A DNA stretch of 64,000 bases. It comes from Proteobacteria bacterium UBA7415 (GTDB lineage Bacteria; Pseudomonadota; Gammaproteobacteria; Arenicellales; Arenicellaceae). Below are positions 57,760 to 64,000 of this stretch, in pieces. The stretch is taken from positions 62,001 through 126,000 of the forward strand of contig DKML01000005.1 in NCBI GenBank assembly GCA_002470515.1, read 5' to 3'. The translations under genes and the position numbers were made by a program. The notes below the pieces were generated by a model, which did no database searches, was not told the DNA's origin, and worked only from the letters and a program-made list of their open reading frames with translations. The stretch's first letter is position 1. Every line of letters begins with the position of its first letter.

Positions 57760-58866
57760 ATGATCATTAACCGTTCTTTTATCACCGAAGTGTTACGTAC
57801 CACGATTGCGGTAACGTTCGTTATCGTCAGTATTTTCTTGGTGATGCGAGTGATGGGCTTTTTAAGCCAAGCAGCTGAAGGCTTGATCCCAATTGGAGGC
57901 GTACTTAGTTTAGTCGCCTTGAAGATGGTTGCTTATCTCGACGTGATGATACCGCTTATGTTCTACATTGCGCTGCTCATGGTACTTAACCGTTGGTATA
58001 CCGATAAGGAAATTGCGGTACTCGCTAGCGCTGGCGTTGGAATTACACACTTTTTACGGCCTTTAGCGATTCTGGTTTTGTTCGTGAATGGCGTTGTGAT
58101 GTTCTGTGCCTTCTTTTTAACCCCTATGTCACTAGAGCGTGGGTACGATTTAGAGCGTGGATACCGCCAAAGCAGTGAGGTTTCAGGTATTGTTACGGGC
58201 AAGTTTGTAGAAGCAAAGGGTGGTAATGGGGTGTACTTTGTTGAGGATTACAACCGCTCCACAGGTAACTATGAAGGTGTTTTCGTTTATCGTGCGTCCT
58301 TTAAACGAGAGGGTGTTGTCGTTTCTCAGGAAGCGTACAGAATGGAAGATCCTAATACTCAAGATCAATTCCTTGTGTTAGTTAACGGTTCTCGATATGA
58401 AGGGAATCCCGGTTCGCCTGATTATCGAGTGATTGATTTCGAGAAATACGCCTTGCGGTTAGAGCCCGCGAATCAGACCACTTTGGCGCTACCGATTCGA
58501 GCACGCAGCAATACTGAATTGATGGAATCGGATGTTCCGAGTTTTCGTAGCGAGTGGTATTGGCGTATAGCCAAAATTTTCACATTACCGATACTGGCTC
58601 TGTTTGCGCTGGGCTTGAGTCACGTTGATTCTCGTAAGGGCAAGTCGAGTGGTTTAACTCTCGCGTTTATGGTTTATTTGACCTATACCAACCTGCTTGG
58701 TTATACCGTGGCTCTGGTTAAAAAGGGCGAATCATTAACCGGTACGCCAATCTGGCTGGTTCATGGCATATATTTTCTGTTGGCGGTGTATTGCTTGTAC
58801 AGACGAAACTACAATCTGCCTTTGATTCCCGCAGTTCGCATATGGCGTAAGGCGGCTCCGTTATGA
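57760..58866 (+). CDS. lptF: LPS export ABC transporter permease LptF
   Basis: LptF and LptG are the membrane subunits of the LptB2FG extractor that moves lipopolysaccharide from the inner membrane to the LptA bridge. The 368-residue protein has three N-terminal and three C-terminal hydrophobic segments flanking a periplasmic jellyroll domain (about residues 130-250). RSFITEVLRTTIAVTFVI is a typical opening. It is divergent from pepA and followed by lptG after 80 bases. Confidence 0.95.
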   Translation: MIINRSFITEVLRTTIAVTFVIVSIFLVMRVMGFLSQAAEGLIPIGGVLSLVALKMVAYLDVMIPLMFYIALLMVLNRWYTDKEIAVLASAGVGITHFLRPLAILVLFVNGVVMFCAFFLTPMSLERGYDLERGYRQSSEVSGIVTGKFVEAKGGNGVYFVEDYNRSTGNYEGVFVYRASFKREGVVVSQEAYRMEDPNTQDQFLVLVNGSRYEGNPGSPDYRVIDFEKYALRLEPANQTTLALPIRARSNTELMESDVPSFRSEWYWRIAKIFTLPILALFALGLSHVDSRKGKSSGLTLAFMVYLTYTNLLGYTVALVKKGESLTGTPIWLVHGIYFLLAVYCLYRRNYNLPLIPAVRIWRKAAPL

Positions 58867-58946
58867 CGGTTTATACGCCCCTAAGAGCATTCTTTATTAG
58901 AAGTGCGACTAATAACATCCAAAGTACGAGCCAGAGAAATTAAGAC

Positions 58947-60011
58947 ATGAGAATTCTAGATCTCTATATTGGCAAAATATTGCTTGCTCACATCATGGTG
59001 ACGGTTATTGTTTTGCTCGGTCTCTTCTCGTTTGTGTCTTTTTTAGATGAACTTGGCGATTTAGATCGAGGCACTTATGGCGTTTTCCAAATTGTGCAGC
59101 ATGTCGTATTAGAAATCCCCAATGTTTTGTATCTAATGTTTCCGATGGCAGCACTCATCGGTTCGATACTAGGCTTGTCGGTTTTAGCGCGTGATTCTGA
59201 GTTAATAGTAATGCGAGCCGCCGGCGTATCGGTTATGCGTATTGTTGGATCGGTACTTAAAGTGGGTGGCATTCTTGCTTTTGTGGCGTTGATTATGGGC
59301 GAACTAGTTGCGCCCTATACGGAAACTAAAGCAATACAGATTAAGGCGGAATCAATCCAGAATAATATACGTCAAGAAAGCGATTTTGGGATTTGGCTGC
59401 GCGACGAAAATACATACGTCAACATAGGTGAGGTATTGCCCGATTTAACCTTGCTCGATGTAAAAATATTCGAGTTTGATGGTAATAACTTTTTGCGGTT
59501 TTTGTCGCAGGCTGAAGAAGGCACACATGATAATGGCCGATGGTTGCTCAAGGGGCTTAAACGAACCCAGATTGACGAAGTGAGGTCCGCCGCAGATGAA
59601 GTGACTCGGGCGTATTGGAGCACGTCTGTAAATCCAGATATTCTTAATATCTTTCGGATTAAGCCAGAGCAATTATCCATATGGCAGCTCAATCGCTACA
59701 TTGGCCACCTACAAGCCAATAAGCAAGACACAACCAATTTCGAGTTAACCTTTTGGTCTAAGCTGGTAACACCGCTGGCGACCGCTGTGATGTTAATTAT
59801 GGCTGTGCCGTTCGTGTTTCAGCAAGTTCGCTCAGGCGGCTTAGGCAGAAGTTTGTTTTCGGGGATTATGATCGGTTTAGGCTTTTTTATTCTAAATAAG
59901 GCCTTCACTTATTTTGTACCATTGTTTGGTATCCCGCCCTTTGTAGGTGCAGTTCTGCCTACAGCACTGGTGTGTGCGGTCAGTATCTTTTTGATCAGGC
60001 GGATCGTCTGA
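58947..60011 (+). CDS. lptG: LPS export ABC transporter permease LptG
   Basis: The partner of LptF in the lipopolysaccharide transporter. It has 354 residues with six hydrophobic segments around a periplasmic jellyroll and the family opening RILDLYIGKILLAHIM; MAALIGSILGLSVLARDSELIVMRAAGVS contains the coupling helix for LptB. It is directly downstream of lptF in the same strand, as usual. Confidence 0.96.
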   Translation: MRILDLYIGKILLAHIMVTVIVLLGLFSFVSFLDELGDLDRGTYGVFQIVQHVVLEIPNVLYLMFPMAALIGSILGLSVLARDSELIVMRAAGVSVMRIVGSVLKVGGILAFVALIMGELVAPYTETKAIQIKAESIQNNIRQESDFGIWLRDENTYVNIGEVLPDLTLLDVKIFEFDGNNFLRFLSQAEEGTHDNGRWLLKGLKRTQIDEVRSAADEVTRAYWSTSVNPDILNIFRIKPEQLSIWQLNRYIGHLQANKQDTTNFELTFWSKLVTPLATAVMLIMAVPFVFQQVRSGGLGRSLFSGIMIGLGFFILNKAFTYFVPLFGIPPFVGAVLPTALVCAVSIFLIRRIV

Positions 60012-60090
60012 CGACTCTTTTACCTTATTGACCCAACGGGGCAGCTCCTAAACCAGTCAACGTAAGGTTGACTAACGGTTAGGGGATCGG

Positions 60091-60576
60091 TCATTTTGGC
60101 GTGATTCTGACGATGCTGGTGCCGCTTAATGAGTCGTGCCAAGCGGCACGTTTAGGGCTCAGTAAGATCCATGTAAAGCCTAAACCTATGACAGCCCAAG
60201 ACACGGCTGCGAGTGCGAAACGTTGAGCGGCCTTTCCCCAAGATGGATACTTTCCTTGCTGGTCTACCAAGTGCAAATGCCATACACGCATACCCAATGT
60301 CTGGCCGCCATGAGTCCAAAACCATCCGTAAAATAAAAAGCTAATACCTATTAAGTACACACCTTTTAGTGCTCGTACCCAGTGTTCAGCGGCTAGTGAA
60401 TCGGGCACAACGAGAGTTAGGGAAGCGGCTAAAAACATAACAGCAAGCCACAATAAGCCATCGTATATAATGACGAGCATACGTTTGATAAAGCCCGGCC
60501 TTGGCAGGCGGGCGACTACGTCTCGCTCCGTCTGTGAGTTAATTTTGTGTTGTTTTGTGTCTTTTTTATTTGGCAT
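60091..60576 (-). CDS. RDD family membrane protein
   Basis: An RDD-domain protein of about 161 residues: PGFIKRMLVIIYDGLLWLAVMF begins the domain (the Arg-Asp-Asp positions read R, Y-D and later D), with HGGQTLGMRVWHLHLVD and FTWILLSPKRAAWHDSLSGTSIV ending it. Three or four hydrophobic segments. Function unknown. I use the ATG at 60576, which follows a GGA element. A longer form from 60651 would read into a palindromic DnaA-box-like site, so is less likely. It is convergent with lptG. Confidence 0.85.
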   Translation of the reverse strand: MPNKKDTKQHKINSQTERDVVARLPRPGFIKRMLVIIYDGLLWLAVMFLAASLTLVVPDSLAAEHWVRALKGVYLIGISFLFYGWFWTHGGQTLGMRVWHLHLVDQQGKYPSWGKAAQRFALAAVSWAVIGLGFTWILLSPKRAAWHDSLSGTSIVRITPK

Positions 60577-60640
60577 ATTTCCGGTGACAGTAGATTGCTG
60601 CGGGCGAATTCTAGCAAGTATTGAAGTTAGATTGTGAGTA

Positions 60641-60864
60641 GTTGTGCACAACTGCTCGATTCTTGAAAATTAGTTGATTTAGCTGTTCTATGAAACAATC
60701 TACTCAAGGTTCGTGCTGTAAGCATTTGATTTTAAACATTAAAATATTATAGCTTACTTTTTAAGCAGTTTATCAAGATCTATAGTCTGTGGTGCATGAG
60801 ATGTTTTTTGCACAGAGTTATCCACAGATCTTGTGGATAACTGTTGGATGGTTTGCAGTTGATC
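60641..60864. other. Candidate DnaA-binding region (possible origin or DnaA-titration site)
   Basis: The stretch is AT-rich (60725-60770 especially) and holds three boxes matching TT(A/T)TNCACA: 60806-60814 (TTTTGCACA), 60818-60826 (TTATCCACA) and, inverted, 60832-60840 (TTATCCACA on the minus strand). The last two form a perfect 10-bp palindrome around GATCT (60817-60841). A near-box sits in the palindrome gttgtgcacaac (60641-60652). GATC sites occur at 60777, 60827 and 60861. This is how gammaproteobacterial oriC looks, but dnaA, dnaN and mnmG are not in the window, so a different DnaA-binding locus is equally possible. Confidence 0.5.
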
Positions 60865-61283
60865 AATCTTTGTTGTCTGTCGGTGAGTGAGCCAAGCCAT
60901 GCCAGCATTTAACAATTTGTATCGTGTGACAACTTGCGAGTTATCGACTAGGTAGTTTAAGCTCTACTAGTCGGGGTTTTTTGCGAAAAGTTCACAGAGC
61001 ATTGATTTTTGGGTTTTGGTTGTGGTGTTCTCAAAGGCGTACTCAATATGTGACTATGCATTGGCTAGCAGCGTTGTATTGGCTAGCAGCGTTCTTCACT
61101 TATTCGAGGTTGGCTCGGTTAGTTGCAATAAGCATATTTAGTCGAACGTTACGCGCGACTGCTTGATGGGATCTGAACCTCCAGCAAAGCCTTAAAGTTT
61201 TATAATAGAGCGTAGAAGAGAATTCTCGCCACTTGCTTTTTCATTAGAACAATCAAGCAGAACTTACAAAAAAGGACACTTTT
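60865..61283 (+). other. Gene-free leader region upstream of the coiled-coil cluster
   Basis: About 420 bases without a convincing gene. A 61-codon plus-strand frame (60981-61166) has no ribosome site and covers the tandem 18-bp repeat, so I do not accept it. The promoter of the cluster should lie here; no convincing -10/-35 pair is visible. Confidence 0.45.
61060..61095 (+). repeat. Two-copy 18-bp tandem repeat
   Basis: The unit attggctagcagcgttgt at 61060-61077 is repeated at 61078-61095 with one change in the last two bases. It lies in the non-coding stretch upstream of the coiled-coil gene. Function unknown; it could be a recent slippage duplication. Confidence 0.8.
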
Positions 61284-62456
61284 ATGACTGAATCGACCTT
61301 TCATTATTTAGACAAAGCTTTGAGCCAAATCCGAGATCTGGGGTTGATGCCAGATAAGGTCGATGAAGCACCCGTTGTTTCATTGCTGGAGAAGCTGACT
61401 GACATTGACGAAAGCAAAATTGTTGCAATCGCCCGGACATTGTCGCAGGCCTCAGTGTTTAACGATATCGTGCGAGAGCACGTATCCGAAATGCGGGTAG
61501 GTGAGCGCTATGAAGATATTACCCAAGCGTTCAATTCGATCCGCGATGACGCCAAACGTATGGTGGAGCAGCTCGATGATGGCAAAATAAACACGTTTGA
61601 GCGGGTTAGTAATGTATGGATGAAGGTTAGTCGTGGCGATATCTCCTCAAGATTCGATGAGATCAAGGACACCTACCTTGAGGTTGCTCAGGACTCTCGC
61701 GAGCAAATAGAGCGAGAGCGAGTGATTTTGGAAGCCTACCAAGACTTTCGAGGTGCCATTAAGCAATCTGAGATCTACGCGTTGGACGTGCTAAAGCAAG
61801 CCGAGTCGATCTGGAACAATGCTAAGGGAGCGCTTCAGCAAGCCAGTGACACGGTAGCTGCTTTTGAAAGCGACGATTTGGCAGCCCGTGCTCAGTTAGA
61901 ATTGACGCGTGATGAACGAATGCGAGATTTGCAGTTCTCGGAGGATCGCTATCAAGTCGCTAAGGATATTTCCGACAACTTGACTATTAGTTACAACACA
62001 TCAGAGGTTGTAATGGCACGATTAATGCAAACTAACGGTGCAAAAGAGCGTGTTTACAAGCAGGCAATCACGTTTTTTGGAACTAACGAGTCTGTACTTA
62101 CCGCGCTCACCGCGTCGTTCACGGGTTTGTTTGGCTTACACGAGAGCACACAAACATTAGAGGCGATGAAAGAGGGCGTATCAAAAAGCCTAGAGGATCT
62201 AGCCGACATCGGTGGAAAGGTTCAAGAGGCGGCTGTACGTGCAGGCTATGGGCCAACTATACGAGCTGATGCGGTTAAACGCCTTGTAGACTCAGTGGTT
62301 AACTTTCAAGAGCGTTCGCGCGAGATTATTGACGAGATGCGCATTCTTTCGACCAAGAATGCGGCTGAAATACGCGACTCGGTTGAAGACGGCAAACAAA
62401 GAATGGCTCGCATTATTGAGCGTAGAGGTTCTTTGCCCCTTCCGCATAAGTTCTAG
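61284..62456 (+). CDS. Coiled-coil-rich protein of unknown function
   Basis: A 390-residue soluble, acidic protein that I do not recognise with confidence. It is largely helical with heptad-like stretches (for example around residues 120-215 and 300-380), contains many Asp/Glu/Arg/Gln residues and no signal peptide or membrane segment. Toward the end there is a patch of small hydrophobic residues (ESVLTALTASFTGLFG). An aaaggac site precedes the ATG. It leads a three-gene plus-strand group with the DUF6384-like gene and another coiled-coil gene. Remote similarity to TelA/stress-resistance proteins is possible but unproven. Confidence 0.7.
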   Translation: MTESTFHYLDKALSQIRDLGLMPDKVDEAPVVSLLEKLTDIDESKIVAIARTLSQASVFNDIVREHVSEMRVGERYEDITQAFNSIRDDAKRMVEQLDDGKINTFERVSNVWMKVSRGDISSRFDEIKDTYLEVAQDSREQIERERVILEAYQDFRGAIKQSEIYALDVLKQAESIWNNAKGALQQASDTVAAFESDDLAARAQLELTRDERMRDLQFSEDRYQVAKDISDNLTISYNTSEVVMARLMQTNGAKERVYKQAITFFGTNESVLTALTASFTGLFGLHESTQTLEAMKEGVSKSLEDLADIGGKVQEAAVRAGYGPTIRADAVKRLVDSVVNFQERSREIIDEMRILSTKNAAEIRDSVEDGKQRMARIIERRGSLPLPHKF

Positions 62457-62513
62457 CTCGCGGACTGGTTTCGTAATTAGCTTGATTCTCCCCACTCCTA
62501 AACGAGAAGCATA

Positions 62514-63422
62514 ATGACCAAAGCGCACGAGGATGCCAAACTCGAGGACTTGATGGCGGCCATGGATGTGGTCGACACTTTGCGTCACGATCAAACAGTC
62601 GTGGCCCGGGAGTTGGATCAGGCGGGCCGCCGTGAGCGCTTGCTAGCGCGCCTCAAGGAGATGTACCTCGCCCAAGGCATTGAAGTGCCTAATCATGTTC
62701 TTAAAGAGGGTATAAGGGCGCTTGAGGAAGAGAGATTTAAATACACGCCAGTGGCGCCGAGTTGGAAAACTAAATTGGCGCATATATGGGTGAGTCGTAA
62801 GCGCTGGAGTAAACCGATTGGCTTCTTGGGAGTGCTGGGAAGCGTATTCAGCGGCTATTACTATATAAACGATGTTCTACCAGAACGGCAGATACGGAGT
62901 GAGCTTCCACAGCAAATAAGCGCTACTACGAACTCGATTATTGCGGTGGCTAAGTCTCAAGATATTGTTGCCCAATCAATGGATCGCAAGCGGTACGCAG
63001 ACTCGTTGCTTGAACAGCAAGAATACACAGGTGCCCAGGAAGTCTTGACCGAGTTAGAGTTGGTGCAAGAACGGTTATCGCAGACCTATTCAATGCGTGT
63101 TGTTTCGCGTCAGAATGAGTCGTCGGGCGTATGGCGCATACCACCTGGCGAGACTGGCGGGCGCAATTTTTATCTTATCGTTGAGGCGATAGACAGCATG
63201 AGTAAAGTCATCGAACTCACTGTTTTTAATGAAGAAAATAACACATCGGAAAAGGTTGGTCAGTGGGGCCTGCGAGTGAGCGAAGAGACGTTTTACCAAG
63301 TTGCTGCCGATAAACAAGATGACGGTGTCATCCAAAACAATCTGGTAGGTAAAAAAAATCGAGGCGAGTTAGAGCCTCAGTATTCAATTGCGACGACTGG
63401 CGGGACAATCACGCAGTGGTAA
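62514..63422 (+). CDS. DUF6384-like membrane protein
   Basis: A 302-residue protein whose N-terminal part (LEDLMAAMDVVDTLRHDQ, then LKEMYLAQGIEV and EGIRALEEERFKY) matches what I recall of DUF6384. One transmembrane segment follows (about residues 102-120, GFLGVLGSVFSGYYYIND), so an N-terminal cytoplasmic helical domain is linked to a periplasmic part of about 180 residues with a helical stretch and a beta-rich end. Function unknown. It starts 57 bases after the coiled-coil gene. Confidence 0.7.
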   Translation: MTKAHEDAKLEDLMAAMDVVDTLRHDQTVVARELDQAGRRERLLARLKEMYLAQGIEVPNHVLKEGIRALEEERFKYTPVAPSWKTKLAHIWVSRKRWSKPIGFLGVLGSVFSGYYYINDVLPERQIRSELPQQISATTNSIIAVAKSQDIVAQSMDRKRYADSLLEQQEYTGAQEVLTELELVQERLSQTYSMRVVSRQNESSGVWRIPPGETGGRNFYLIVEAIDSMSKVIELTVFNEENNTSEKVGQWGLRVSEETFYQVAADKQDDGVIQNNLVGKKNRGELEPQYSIATTGGTITQW

Positions 63423-63525
63423 ATATCAATAACAGCGCTATGTTTAATAACAACACAACGGTTTATGAAAACAAAGCGGTTGATCAAACCAAACCATTTA
63501 ATCAAACTAAAACAATGAGCGAGCT

Positions 63526-64000
63526 ATGTGGAGCGGCTTAGATACTTTAGATAAAATTGATACAACGCTGCATTCGCTGCGTAGTGACGCTGTGCGGGTC
63601 GACCAACAACTGGCCCGCTTGACTCAACGCAGTGCGTTGGCAGAGCAGCGCCGACTGCATCTAGTCCATGAAATTGCTAAAGTGCGTTTAGCAGGATTAG
63701 ATACGGGTGAGTTAGATGCCGGTCTAAGCAAAGCGGATCAAGAAGTGAAGATACTGCTAGATCAACGTGAGAAAGCGCTGTCGGCGCTAAACCAGCATAT
63801 TGACCAAGCATCTGTTGCGACTCAGTCGCAAGAAAGTGCTCGGCTCGAACAATTAGGCCGAGTAAACGAGATGTCGCAACAAATCGCTGACACTGAATCT
63901 CAGGTGCAGGCACTGTTGGTTAAAGACAAAGAATACCTCGCTCAGTTAGAACGAGCCACGTTCGCTCAAAGCGTTGCGGTCCAATCAAAATCTAAAGTAG
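63526..64000 (+). CDS. Coiled-coil protein of unknown function (partial, runs off window)
   Basis: The frame from ATG at 63526 (gagcgagct upstream) stays open for 158 codons to the window edge. The protein is a long Gln/Glu/Leu-rich helix (DTLDKIDTTLHSLRSDAVRVD, then many Leu-heptads), with no signal peptide. I do not recognise a family. It lies 103 bases after the DUF6384-like gene. The gene order suggests it belongs to the same system; its 3' end and any further partners lie outside. Confidence 0.65.
   Translation, partial: MWSGLDTLDKIDTTLHSLRSDAVRVDQQLARLTQRSALAEQRRLHLVHEIAKVRLAGLDTGELDAGLSKADQEVKILLDQREKALSALNQHIDQASVATQSQESARLEQLGRVNEMSQQIADTESQVQALLVKDKEYLAQLERATFAQSVAVQSKSKV

Noticed and set aside
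60981..61166. 61-residue plus-strand ORF
   Set aside because: It covers the 18-bp tandem repeat, has no ribosome site and shows no recognisable protein pattern.

Overview
The window is one contiguous piece of a gammaproteobacterial chromosome of moderate GC, probably from a free-living, possibly marine, bacterium. The lineage call rests on conserved gene orders: dnaX-ybaB-recR; tsaE-amidase-mutL-miaA-hfq-hflX-hflK-hflC-hisZ-purA-rnr-rlmB; and valS-holC-pepA beside divergent lptF-lptG. MutL carries the metal-binding endonuclease motif found in MutH-less relatives such as Pseudomonas. I cannot name a genus.

Layout. 1-3.5 kb: the 3' part of dnaX with a 22-copy 12-bp repeat, then ybaB, recR, orn and a PNPOx-like gene. 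3.5-20 kb: queG, divergent from the long housekeeping block for tRNA modification, cell-wall amidase, mismatch repair, Hfq/HflX/HflKC, HisZ, PurA, RNase R and RlmB. 20-27.3 kb: metabolic and accessory genes (folE, a crotonase, an esterase, an SRAP/YedK protein, an XdhC plus MobA-like pair, an acetyltransferase, a DMT permease, ybaK). 27.4-30.6 kb: a light-repair cluster of a FeS-type photolyase relative, a DUF2256 zinc-finger protein and a Cry-DASH protein.

30.7-39 kb is the accessory, AT-richer part. Remnants of two different HNH-like genes flank a degenerate IS3-family transposase. After a DUF167 gene comes a surface-glycan-type island: two sulfotransferases, and a tight minus-strand operon of NAD-dependent epimerase, DegT aminotransferase, PglD/NeuD-like acyltransferase, glycosyltransferase-like protein and a BKACE (DUF849) enzyme. 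This looks like synthesis and acylation of an amino sugar plus its transfer and sulfation. Decayed ORFs lie at the right edge of the island.

39-52 kb: leucine synthesis (leuA, leuD, leuC) with a divergent LysR regulator, then a periplasmic glutathione peroxidase, an acyl-CoA ligase, a GST, a YCII protein, a LysE exporter, an ornithine-decarboxylase-type enzyme, NADAR, DUF1244, a flavin reductase and a second DMT permease. Two of these genes have intrinsic terminators about 30 nt upstream of their start codons, which could be attenuators.

52-64 kb: valS-holC-pepA, lptF-lptG and an RDD protein. Next is an AT-rich gene-free stretch with three consensus DnaA boxes, two in a perfect palindrome, which is a candidate origin or DnaA-binding locus. 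The window ends in an unassigned three-gene cluster of coiled-coil and membrane proteins, including a DUF6384-like protein, that runs off the right edge. The most interesting places are the DnaA-box region, this terminal cluster, the IS3/HNH chimera, the glycan island and the photolyase trio.
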